NCBI GenBank assembly: GCA_033557465.1
Contig: CM066039.1
Span: 46,591,788 to 46,655,787, forward strand
Direction of reading: 5' to 3'
DNA from: Ichthyophis bannanicus
Lineage: Eukaryota > Chordata > Amphibia > Gymnophiona > Ichthyophiidae
DNA: 64,000 nucleotides
A program made the position numbers and the translations under genes. Within the stretch, counting starts at the first letter, position 1; each line of letters opens with the position of its first letter. Shown piece after piece: positions 11,916 to 21,759 of the stretch. The notes beneath the pieces are model-generated. The model saw nothing but the letters and a program-made list of their open reading frames with translations. It did not search any database and had not been told where the DNA came from.

Positions 11916-12845
11916 ACAGGCAGTGCATTAGAGAGAGAATATCACAGGTTTGGAAATGTGAAAGACTGGGTCATAAGAGACCTGAGGGGATGGTATGTTT
12001 ATGACCTAGGAACCTGTTCTCTTCAGGAGAGTGCGGGACAGAAGCGTGCGTGAAAGCATCACACGTCTCTCATGGGTCCTAACAGGTGTGTCGAGTGGGT
12101 ACCTCGGGACATGGCATTCTGCTTTGCGGGGCTATTGTATTGCTGAGGTTCCTAAGGACACCCACATCCGTGGAAAGCACCAATTAAGCCTTTGCACGCC
12201 AGCAATTAATGGCAGGTTCAGTTGCTGCAGCGGTGAGAGACAGCAGGAGTCCCAGTACGTGGGCTGACTGCGAGTCGTGGACACCCACGCTGTCTCTCAC
12301 AGAAAGCACTGAATGTTGAGAGCTGCTAGGGAAATTGAACAGGGATATTATTAGCAGGGCATTAATTATTTTCAACAGCTCTCTATAGCTCAGAAAAGCC
12401 TCAATCTACAGATTCTTTTTGTCATAGGAGAACGAGCTGTTTGTGTGCGAGGGTAATAAGAGTGCGTATCTGTGTGTATGAGAGGGGGTTTACTTTGCCT
12501 ATTGTAGCTGTGTTTAAATCTGTGTAGGTGAATGTGTGAATCTGCAATATTGTCTGCTTGAATGTGAAACTATTGCATATCTGAGTATAAGGCACCGCTC
12601 ATGTATAAATGTGTGTGTCACAACACATACAAATATCTTTTTCTGGATAGTCTTCCAGATTTTAACTGAAACACATTTTACTGGTGCCATTTTGGGCACA
12701 GTTGGACTTACTTTGCTGAGTTCTCCCCCCGCCCATTATGCAGCAAGGTGCGGTGCCTGACTTCAGAGTACCATAGCCTCACATTGCCTGATCCTGTGGT
12801 AGTGCAGACTAAGGTCTCATTGCTCACGATGTGTTTACTGATGCG
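11916..12845. other. No gene recognised; one hairpin
   Basis: No coding signature. A long imperfect inverted repeat lies at 12233-12300. The rest shows only weak TG-rich stretches (about 12430-12620). Confidence 0.35.
12233..12300. repeat. Inverted repeat / hairpin
   Basis: Perfect 12-bp arms GTGAGAGACAGC (12233-12244) and GCTGTCTCTCAC (12289-12300). An inner stem GTGGG (12259-12263) / CCCAC (12284-12288) is stacked on the second arm, leaving a 14-nt asymmetric bulge. I cannot tell whether it is transcribed. Confidence 0.6.
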
Positions 12846-12995
12846 AAAGGTAGACTCCACCCCTTCTGGCTAAATTATTCTGGTGCTCTTTCACTACCCC
12901 CCTCCCATCAGAAAGTTCTTTTGCAAGTTAAGGCCATGATCACTTCTCGTTTCTGGAGTAGACATGGAAAACAAGCGACCGCCATCCTCATCGCA
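12846..12995. repeat. Duplicated block, copy 1
   Basis: About 120 bp shared with 14021-14140 in the same orientation, including CAAGTTAAGGCCATGATCAC and GACCGCCATCCTCA. Family unknown. Confidence 0.65.
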
Positions 12996-13026
12996 GCTCC
13001 AGATAGCTTTAAAGTCATCCCTGTGT

Positions 13027-13252
13027 CTTTAATGCCACTATGCAAAATGCAATGTGTGCCTTGGAGTCGGTCCTGACTCCTGGTGACCCAGCAGCTCCTG
13101 GGTTTTCTTGGCAGTGTCACCGGACGTAGATTGCCAGGCCTTTCTTCCGAGGCAATGGAGGGTTAAGTGACTTGCCCAAGGCCACAAGGAGTGCTAGTGG
13201 GAATCGAACCCTGGTCGCTTGGTTACCCGGCCAGTGCTCTAACCACTAGGTG
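13027..13252 (-). mobile_element. tRNA-headed SINE with RTE-like tail
   Basis: From 13252 on the minus strand: A-box-like CACCTAGTGGTTAGAG, perfect B-box GGTTCGATTCC, core CTTGTGGCCTTGGGCAAGTC, then a tail reading GTCAGGACCGACTCCAAGGC close to 13065. The tail resembles the RTE 3' end in this window (GAGTCGACTCTGACTCGACG), indicating RTE-mediated mobilisation. Sister copies: 44485-44631 and 59932-60146. Confidence 0.8.
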
Positions 13253-13263
13253 CAATTTCTATT

Positions 13264-13495
13264 TTGCTACTAGATCTAAGTAACACTGCGTTCTCTCTTC
13301 CAACTGCTTTTGGATGCTAATCCCCTTAGTCTCCTGTTCACCTCCTATGCGTATCCTTACCATTCCCCTAGATATATCCTTGTCCTTGGTTGTTGTATTG
13401 TCTGTCTCTTAGAAGCAGGGACTGTCTCTTGCATGTCTCTGTACATCACTGTGCACGCCTTGTAGCGCTAGACAAATGATTAGTAGAATCAGCGA
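13264..13495 (+). mobile_element. L2-like 3' tail fragment
   Basis: Contains AGAAGCAGGGACTGTCTCTT followed by GTAGCGCTAGACAAATGATT and a TAGTAG-type end. This resembles the 3' terminal region of L2 elements with an AGT-rich tail, like L2-A read in reverse at 28838-28880. Heavily 5' truncated. Confidence 0.5.
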
Positions 13496-14020
13496 AAGGA
13501 TTTTAATGGGCATCTTTCTTCATTTTCTTTTTAAGCCATTGTCTGTAAATGTGCCGGCAGTTGTAAACCTTGCTGTGTGCATGTCCGCATCTGAGGATGC
13601 GTTTTCGTCTGAATGCATGGGTTTTTCTGTGCATGTATCCGCGCAGGTTTATCTCTGTATGTGCAGACGCTCGTACACACGAGTGTGTGCTCTCTGTGGC
13701 TTGATACCAGAATGTGTGCGTGCAGTGGGGTGAAATGGAGCAGTGAAAGAATCACGGGAAGTGATAAGGTATAACTGAATTCATTTGAGGTGCGTTGGGG
13801 CTCTACGCCAGTGAATTCCCGGAGACTGGGAGAACCTGCTTCAGCCCTACATCCTTCTAATGTATTACATATAAAGGAAAAGAAATGTTAGTGACGGAGC
13901 CTGTCATAGAGTCCTAAAGAGTGAATGTCAAAGACCTCAAGAGTTTATCCAGGCAAGTTCCCTTGTTCCTAAGTCAGCCCAGACAAATGACTGTTTGACT
14001 TGCTGTAGAAACCTGCAGTG
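13496..14020. other. No gene recognised
   Basis: A TG/CG-rich stretch at about 13560-13730 looks like a degenerate simple repeat. Nothing else is identifiable. Confidence 0.35.
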
Positions 14021-14140
14021 AGGTAGATTCCACCCCTTCTTCACTACTCCCCCGATCAGAAAATTCCTCTGCAAGTTAAGACCATGATCACTTCTTGTTT
14101 CTCCAGTAGAGATGAAAAACAAGGGACCGCCATCCTCAAT
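14021..14140. repeat. Duplicated block, copy 2
   Basis: Second copy of the 12846-12995 block, same orientation, about 1.18 kb away, with small indels. Whether it is a dispersed repeat or a local duplication cannot be decided here. Confidence 0.65.
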
Positions 14141-14389
14141 GTAATTCCCTTTTCTCCATACATCCAGAATTTGGCTGAGAAGTGGGTGTCTGTTATACCC
14201 ATTCCTCCATTTACCCAGTCATTGCACCCAAGGCCCCTCAATTTCCTGTGCCAATAGTTAGAAATTCTGTGGCGCAGCTGTGAAGATTCTGTGGTGATTT
14301 CGCAGTTGCACATTTGCATAGGGTAAACTTGTGCTAAAGTCAAATATACCGAAGATCTTTCAAGTTCCCACCTTTTTAAAGAATACATT

Positions 14390-14705
14390 TCGATCATCAA
14401 GGCATTTGTTCTTTTTCATTTTTGCCTTCTCTAGTTCATCCTCTTTTTGTCTTTCCTTGTTCTTTGCACTCCTGTTTTGTTTTACTCTTCTCTTCGGCCT
14501 CTTGTCCTCTGTCTACTATTTTGCCCTCCTCCCCCCAAATCATTCCTTGCCACCCACACCCTCCAGTGCCCCTCTCTTCCTCCCCCTCCCTTCCTATTCC
14601 TCCCTTTTACTTCTCCTCTCCCTCTTTCCAGTGTCTCCTCCACTCTCCATCCTCTTCGACATCTCTCTCTCTTTGGTCCCTCCTCCCCCTTTCCCTTCCC
14701 TTGCA
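14390..14705. repeat. Pyrimidine-rich tract
   Basis: Plus strand nearly pure C/T. Overlapping ORFs in three plus frames and one minus frame are composition artefacts. Similar words occur at 9360-9460 and 38270-38370. Confidence 0.65.
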
Positions 14706-15858
14706 AGACAGAGCCACGCCTACATCATGTGGAACTCGCAGCAATCGCAGCCACATGGGGCCAGTCTACAGGAAGAGTGGCCTGACCAGCATCTGAGAGG
14801 GGTAGGTGCATTGGATGCCGCTGTGTAGCGGTGGGGATGGGGAATTTGAAGACTGACGTGAGTAGCAGCACAGGCGTGGGAAAATGGAAGGCCTGAGTGA
14901 CAGTGGCGGGTGGTGTTTGGCAAGCATGGGAGCAGTTTGCCATGATTCCATGGCAACAGGCAAATTCTACAGCAGCTGTTGTGGCTGCCAAATCACAGCA
15001 AACTGGGGTCTTAATTATAATCGTCCAGGTGACCCCTGTACTTCAGCGATTCTATGCAAAAATTAGGAAAATTACAGGCAAGCCGGGTGCTCTGGCTTCA
15101 GGCTTTGCTACCAAAACAGCAAAAAGAAAAAGGCTGCACATCTGTTGCTCTTAAACCACTGTTTCAACACATATTGGCCTTTCCTTGGCGCATGCTTACT
15201 AAAGGACTAATATGCGGTTAGCGCGCTTCTCTGCCGCAGCAAGAGGAAGAGCAGCTATGGTAAACGTAGGAGGCACTGCTATGGTAGGGAAGTAATGCCA
15301 CGCTAGACGTATTAGTCGCTAATTAGTAGCGATCGCGCATCAGGTGCACATGAGCATTGTGAAGGCGCATGCTTCTTTACCCCCACACCTGAGAATAACA
15401 CAAATGCAACCTCCTAGACAGCAGTATGTCACTGGGGCCACAGCACTGTGCTGTGTGGAGGGCTGAGAGCACTTTGTAGCTGCAATGTGCAATGAAACCA
15501 GAGAGGCCTGACAGCAGATAGGCTGTATATAGGACCCCTGGGGATAGCTGCAATGCGAGAGCGTGGAATCCATTCTATACAATGTCTGAGAGAGGAGCAA
15601 GTGCAATGCGATGGGTGGACGCAGCCCATCACACCCCAGCAGAGAGAAGAGACAACAATGCATGACCCTCAACTCCACCAACAGAGCACAGTGCAAGGAG
15701 TCAGTGAAAGATAGAGAAGGCAGACTGGGAATTATGTGCATCCTGCTGCGCAGCTCAGAGATATGAGCCAAAATACAAGGGAGTGCGGCATGCAAATCAG
15801 TAAGCAAGCCAGAGAGAGACTGTGCTGCAGCCATGTCTGTGGGCATTAGGGCACAAAT
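14706..15858. other. No gene recognised
   Basis: No domain is visible in any frame, including the 168-codon minus frame at 15340-15846. A segment near 15188-15345 (CTTACTAAAGGACTAATATG) resembles decayed 'TTTACTAAAG' MITE ends like those at 38966-39104. Confidence 0.3.
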
Positions 15859-16032
15859 GCCCCAAAAACTGCGTTTGCTATTGCCTCTCAGCTCTCCTCC
15901 CTATTTTCCAGCACACGCCCCAAAAACTGCGTTTGCTATTGCCTCTCAGCTCTCCTCCCTATTTTCCAGCACACGCCCCAAAAACTGTGTTTGCTATTGC
16001 CTCTCAACTCTCCTCCCTATCTTCCTCTACAC
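15859..16032. repeat. 58-bp tandem triplication
   Basis: Three consecutive copies starting at 15859, 15917 and 15975, each opening GCCCCAAAAACTG. Copies 1 and 2 are essentially identical, copy 3 slightly diverged. It lies just upstream of the plus-strand L2-C and may be part of its body. Confidence 0.9.
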
Positions 16033-16204
16033 ACCCTCCATGGTAACCCAGCCCCTTGGCTAAGACTCTAGCCCAATATTTCTCAGAGAAGGTCAACTCT
16101 CTTAGGTTTATCCTTCCCCTTCCTGCTCTTTTTTCTCCCCCTCCTTCCCCTAACAGCTCAGCCCCACACATTCCTGGTCCGAATTTTCCCCAGTCACTAT
16201 TCCC

Positions 16205-17695
16205 TTGTTGGAAAGGTCTATTTCCATCATACAGAAGACCACTTGTGAACTAGATCCCATACCTTCAGCATGGGTTCCTGAGCCATCTCTGGGTCTTGCG
16301 CCTATAGTCCATTCCATTATCAGTAAATGCCTCCATGATGGCCAAGTTCCTTTGGACTGGAAGATGGCCATTGTTAGCCCTATTGTAAAAGGCCCAAAAA
16401 TGGATCCCGCCTCTCCCTCAAGTTACCACCCTGTATGAAAACTGCCATTCTTGCTTAAATTGACTGAATGCCTTATCCTTGCCCAGCTGATGGACCATTT
16501 GGACCATACCTCTGCCCTACATCAGCGCCAATCTAGCTTTCAAAAACATCACAGCACTGAAACTATCATCGCCTCAGTCCTCATTGAACTGTATAACACT
16601 CTCAATCATGGCCAAATTGCCATCACCATTTCCTTAGATCTCTCCTCAGCTGTTGATCTTGTAGACCATAATATTCTTCTCTCCTGGCTCTATGATACCG
16701 GCTTCCATGGCACGGTATTTTCATGGTTTACTTCCTTTCTCTCTGGCCGTTCTTTTCAAGTTTCTACTGGTGATTCAGTTTCTTCTTCAGACCCTTTAGT
16801 ATGTGGTGTTCCCCAGGGCTCTGCTCTTCCCACCATTTGTTCAATGTCTTCTTAAGCCCCCTAGCTACCCTCCTCCAGACTACTGGGCTGTTCTTTTATT
16901 TTTATGCAGATGATATTCTCCTGATTGGATACATAGATCCCCTTCACCCAGACCTCATTCAGATTAATTCTAGCTTACAGAAAATCTCCACATGGCTTCA
17001 TTCTATTGCCCTCTTACTCAATGCCAAGGAAACTACTGCTACCTGGATCACGGGAAGAGGCCCTATCCCGACCTGTGGCCCTCTTTTGGGTTTCTCACTC
17101 ATAACTTTACAACCCGTCTTCTGATATTTAGGTTTTCTCATCGACTCTCACCTTTCATTTACCAACCAAATAAGACAGGTCGTACAAACCTCCTTTGGTG
17201 CCCTGCATCACTTTCGGGCCATTCGCCCTTTCCTTGACCTCCCAGCCCAAACCTCAATTGTCCTCAGTACAGTCATCGCCAGACTGGATTACGTAACATT
17301 GCCTATGCAGGGATCCCCTCCTATGAGTTAAAAAAGCTACAATCCATTCAAAATACTGCAATTTGAATACTATTTCGTGCAAAGAAGTTCAACCACGTTA
17401 CTCCCTTATGATTCAACATCACTGTCTTCCAGTATCTGCCTGAATCCAACACAAAGTTTTAACCTTAACAAACAAAGCCCTTCACAGTAACTCTCCTGAG
17501 TACCTTTCAAATCTGGTAACTCTCTATACTCCTTCCCATTGCCTACGCTCTCTTCACAGTAACAGACTCATTATTATTACCCCTCCAAGGCCTGCTACGA
17601 ATGCACTAGACAATCAGCCTTCTATTTTATAGCCCCCTCTCTAGGGAACTGCCTCCCCCTCCTGGTCCACTTGGAAGACAACTTTAAGAAATTTA
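16205..17695 (+). pseudogene. L2-C reverse transcriptase, decayed
   Basis: Fragments in shifting frames give the L2 RT order. First a pre-RT segment, DWKMAIVSPIVKGPKMDP (about 16355-16410). Then SSFQKHHSTETIIASVLIE (about 16530-16590), LDLSSAVDLVDHNILLSWL (about 16635-16690), VCGVPQGSALP (about 16802-16834) and FYADDILLIG (about 16900-16930). The YADD catalytic box is intact, but the Asp of the first catalytic block sits in a variant context (DLSSAVD rather than DLSAAFD). An internal stop follows PQGSAL, and thumb and C-terminal regions are only partly readable. No endonuclease domain is present, consistent with 5' truncation. It would not make a functional protein. Confidence 0.85.
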
Positions 17696-18063
17696 GGGCC
17701 CGATATTGAGTCATCTGCATTTAGGAAGGGCTATGCACCTCATTGGCGCATTGCCCTCCCTGCCGAGCTCTAACCCGGATATTCAATGCTTTGGCGATGG
17801 CATCGAATATCCGGTGATTGCCGCAGACACCGGAAGCTGCCGAGGCTAACTGGGCAGCAGCAATATTGGATGCTATGTTTTCGGCTTAGATCGCTAACCA
17901 GGCAGCATGCAATATCACTGCTGCCTGGGTAGCGACAGTCTGTGCTTCAGCTCCACCCCAGAATGCCCCCAACATGCCCCAGTACTAACCTATATAGCAT
18001 TGGGGTGCGTAGGAGACTTAGAAGGGCTGTAAACCAAGTAAATGCCTTTCGAAAATCGGGTCC
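17696..18063. mobile_element. GGGCCYGATATTCA MITE, copy C (TSD TTA)
   Basis: Left end GGGCCCGATATTGA, right end CGAAAATCGGGTCC. The flanks are TTA (17693-17695) and TTA (18064-18066). The 3' part (AAACCAAGTAAATGCCTTTC) matches copy A. It is inserted in L2-C coding sequence, which reads through once the element and one TTA are removed. Confidence 0.8.
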
Positions 18064-18275
18064 TTAAAGTCCTTCTTAAAACTATGCTCTTCAGGGAGAT
18101 CTTCGGTGTGGAGGGAGACCCGAAGAACTAGCCACTATTTCACCCTCTGCCCACTCCTGCAGCTACTGTCCTCCACGCTCTTATGAATTTTGTAGTTCTT
18201 TTCCTTTCTACTATAGCTATTGTTTTTATTTGATAAACCACCTTGATGAGTTGCTAAAGGCAGAATAAACTATAA

Positions 18276-18485
18276 ATGTTGCATCTTCATGTGCATGGGC
18301 CCTATTCTGATGAAGGAAGGTTGTCAGCATCGCCCAGAATTGTGGGCTCTGGCGTATGGAACCCTCTCACCCGGAGTCACCCAGGGTGCCTGACAACCTA
18401 GGGTGCAATAGACAGGTGGCCATACTTAATGGCACTTAACAATAATTGGCACTGCTGTTACTAATGTTATTCTTGTGTGTATTCC
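18276..18485. other. No gene recognised
   Basis: Short gap between L2-C and the next L2 tail; nothing identifiable. Confidence 0.3.
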
Positions 18486-18665
18486 CTGTTTATTTATTTT
18501 ATTTATTTAGAATACATTTATATACTGCTACTTCCAGCCATCAGTAGCGGTTTGATTACATCTTTGGGGGTTGTCAAAATCATGACAGAACAGTTGGGGC
18601 ATACACACATAGGTTTGAGGGTAAGGCACAGCACAGAGAATTAGGGTATTAAAGATTGGACTTTA
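18486..18665 (-). mobile_element. L2 (L2-B family) 3' tail
   Basis: A TTTATTTATTTAG-type start followed by ATATACTGCTACTTCCAGCC, CAGTAGCGGTTTGATTACAT and more, closely matching 30632-30800, the tail of L2-B, in the same orientation. Only 3'UTR is present. Confidence 0.75.
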
Positions 18666-18904
18666 CATATTTACATATTTTACACTATATCTGCTTTGCT
18701 ATCATTAAGCTTTTCAGCAGCAAGAACAGAAATGTTCCATATCACAACTTCTTCCTTCTCCTAGTTCTTCGGCATTGCAGTCTTGAGATTTTTCTAGTGA
18801 AGTGATGTGATAAGGTTTCTAGTGTTTATAGTGCGTGCACGTTAGTCTGTTGGAAGGATTTAGTGCTGCATATAAGGAAAAACTGTTCAATATCACACTG
18901 CGGC

Positions 18905-18990
18905 CATTTATTTTTCATTTCATTTATATTTCTTTACCACCTTTTTCTCCCCAAAACGGGACCAAAGCGGTTTCCAAAATATAATAAAAG
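18905..18990 (-). mobile_element. Short L2-like 3' tail
   Basis: ATTTATATTTCTTTACCACC followed by CAAAGCGGTTTCC is the reverse complement of the L2 terminal block (GCGGTATATAAAT type). A small 5'-truncated fragment. Confidence 0.5.
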
Positions 18991-20128
18991 ATCTTAAAAG
19001 GGAAGGGCTACCGTTCCCAACAGAGAAAGCGGCAGTGGCCCTAGCACGCACCATTTTAAGCGGTGCTTAAATAAGGCAGAAGATCAAGACCAAGAGGGAT
19101 TTTCCCAAGCATAAATAATTTCTTTCACAGCGTCGAAATCGCTCCCATAGGAAGAAACAAGAGCTGCACAGCTGCAGCTAGGATCTGGTCTGAAGTTACA
19201 CCAACCTCAACAGGCATGAATCATTTCAAGTCTGAGGGGCTGCTGGAGGTGATTAAAAGGCCTGTGTGAATTTGGGTGAATAACTGTTTGTGGAAGGTGC
19301 TAATGAAGCGTCCAATGCAACTCCACCTGTATGCTCTAAATACCTTTTTTTTCTAGGCCATGACAAATGTTTAATTTTTTGCTTTGTTGCCAAATATTTC
19401 CTGAATATTTCTCATTCCAACATGTTGGGATTTTTTTTTGCTAATCTGATTTTAGACCTTATTCACACTCTAGACTTCAAAAGAATTTTAGGGACTCCAT
19501 CGCTATAAGCCCTCATACACTTTAGTATAGCAAACAGTGCTCTATTCATCTATTCTTTCACACATATATTGCTAAAGATTCTACATTAGTAACTTAAATA
19601 TACCATAACCCACAATTTATCACAGAAGTAATGATTAAGAAACACCTCTTCTCCCATCTGCATGAGCTCTTAGTCTAGAAGGGAGAAGGATGATGCCCTA
19701 TCCTTGTGGTCTGAGGGGTTCCCGCTCCATAGGGCTCACAAGCTCCTGTCTTCTGAGCTGGGAGATGTATTTTTATAGAAGATAAAATAGGAAACAAAAC
19801 CTGCTAATACAGACATAATTAGACTCATCCTTGAATCTCAGATTGCAGTGTTTAAATCACATGCATGAACTGTTGTCCATGAAATCACGGAGCTGCCAAA
19901 GTACCTAATTCCATGAGGGAGATTTAAAGCTAATCCTGGATTTCTGGCAACCCTTTCCTAGTGTACAACTGGAGACTACAAATGACACACTGTTGTGGGA
20001 TGAAAGTTCAAGACCAGGACTGTCCAGATGTCTCCCTCCTGGAAATGGGGAACTTGGCAGCTCTGAACTACTACTGGAAATCAAATTAGGGCATATCCCT
20101 TGTCATGGAGTAATACAGGGGTACAAAT
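18991..20128. other. No gene recognised
   Basis: No coding signature or recognised repeat. The ORF at 19290-19508 has no domain. Confidence 0.35.
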
Positions 20129-20299
20129 GTTCAGTTCTTGAGGGCTACAAACAAGCAAGATTCTCTGGACATCCCTAATGAATATGCACGAGATAGAGCT
20201 GTGCATGTACTTCTCCTACTGTATGCAAATGCACCGCATGCATATTCTTTAGGGATCTTGAAATCCTGACCTGTTACAGGTGGCCCTGGAGAACTGAAC
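20129..20299. mobile_element. Near-palindromic MITE
   Basis: The ends GTTCAGTTCTTGAGGGC and GCCCTGGAGAACTGAAC are inverted repeats. The inner halves also mirror each other (CATCCCTAATGAATATGCA and GCATATTCTTTAGGGATC). An octamer-type ATGCAAAT sits near the centre (about 20224). I recognise the general pattern of a dispersed vertebrate palindromic element. The target duplication is unclear. Confidence 0.65.
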
Positions 20300-21292
20300 T
20301 TGTGCACTCTGGAATAATATGAAAAGTAAATTCATCCTGAGACCTTTAAAGAATATGAAGGGATGTGCATTTGACATTATGTAACCGCCTGCCTGAGTGT
20401 AGCCCTTACAGCGGTCTCCTATGCTGTATGGTAGACTGTAGCCACTACCATCTAAGAGCAATGTAGTCTCTCAAGCTCTACTCTTAGAAACATTAGAGGG
20501 TTCTTTGAATGGGACCTGTATACAATGGGAGGCCTATGGCACTTGAAACTCCACTCACTCCTCTTCCATTCTCAAAATAATTGAGCCTGGGCTAGAATGA
20601 GTGTTCTGAACCAAAAGAGTTTTCTTAAACACTTTAGAGTTACTGATAACAATAACAAGAATACAATTGGCAGAAAGAACAAGAACAGAACCATATTACA
20701 AATAATTTAACTCCTTTTCGTTTTTGTCCAAAATTGTTACAAGCAGACAAATTCTTTTCTTCTCGCACTCTTTTATAGCACAACAATTCACTCTTAGTAC
20801 TCTTTACCGAGTATAGGACTTTTACTCCAAGCTTCTTCTTTGTTGCTGCTCCTTGCTGTTACCTTACGTGGAAACCCCTTTCCTGTTCTAATACGGTTGC
20901 CCAGTTCACCTTGAGCGGATAGCTATGCAGGTGCAGGTTTCTGATACTGCGCTGTGTTCACTCTTGGCTCTGGTGTCACTGGTTCCTCTTGTCCTTAGAG
21001 CTGGTGGTATCTGTAGATGCAGGTACTGCAGCGGATGGTTCTGGCTCAAATGTCGTTGGGTTGCTGAGATCCTGATTTACTTTTCTAGATCCTCTCTTCT
21101 CCCCTCTTTTTACTTCTTGACTTCTTCTCCTTTCTGCAGTTATTGCTCTCCTTCTGCGCTACTAGGGATGCTGGTAGGGTTTGCACAGTTATTTAGGAAT
21201 TTAGGAGTACAATTAAGCTCAAGACACCTTCCTAATCCTCTGCTCTGTCCTCTGTTGCTCCCTATCCTGTGGCTCCCTCCAGATGGTATTAG
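20300..21292. other. No gene recognised
   Basis: Between the palindromic MITE and CR1 copy 1. The ORF at 20925-21299 (124 codons) has no recognised domain. Confidence 0.35.
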
Positions 21293-21440
21293 AATATAAG
21301 AACATAAGATATGCCATACTGGGTCAGACCAAGGTCCATCAAGCCCAGTAATCTGTTTCCAACAGTGGCCAATCTAGGTCATATGTACCTAGCAGTTCCC
21401 CAAAAGACACAGGTTCCACAATGCTTGTACTGAGTCATTG

Positions 21441-21718
21441 TGGAGGGAGGAGTGGCCTAGTGGTTGGGGCAAGGTACTACAGGCCGGAAGGTCAGTGGTT
21501 CAAATCCCACTAGAGGACAGCAACCTTGGGCCGGAAGGACTGGGGTTTCTAGTCCCACAGGTGCTCCTTGTGGTCTTGGGCAAGCCACTTAACCCTCCAT
21601 AGCCCATGTTCCCTGTAAGTATTAGTGTATGTCTCTCATATCCTCTCATGTTAAATGTATCCCCCAACCACTTTGACCCAGTGAAAAGCAGGATATAAAT
21701 GCAGCTAAATAAAATAAA
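21441..21718 (+). mobile_element. tRNA-headed SINE with L2 tail, inside CR1 copy 1
   Basis: A-box-like GTGGCCTAGTGGTT, B-box GGTTCAAATCCC, core CTTGTGGTCTTGGGCAAGCC, and a tail ending AGGATATAAATGCAGCTAAA plus A-rich sequence. It splits the CR1 3'UTR: the uninterrupted order is seen at 53021-53060 in copy 2. The family also occurs at 7158-7635 and 26396-26605. Confidence 0.85.
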
Positions 21719-21759
21719 TTGATATCCTGGGTCCCTTTTTAATAATGGTTTTATGTACC

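Larger units (their letters stand above)
16060..18275 (+). mobile_element. L2-like LINE (L2-C), split by a MITE
   Basis: Plus-strand LINE with linker, reverse transcriptase and 3' end. The copy has many stops and frameshifts. A MITE (17696-18063) sits in the 3' coding part; removing it rejoins AACTTTAAGAAATTTAAAGT. The element ends near 18275 after an L2-type block (GAATAAACTATAAATG). The 5' end is missing. Confidence 0.85.

Noticed and set aside
14331..14828. 165-codon ORF and its overlapping companions
   Set aside because: Three plus frames and one minus frame are open over the same C/T-rich tract; no domain.
15340..15846. 168-codon minus-strand ORF considered as a gene
   Set aside because: Cys/Leu/His-rich with no domain and no related copy in the window.
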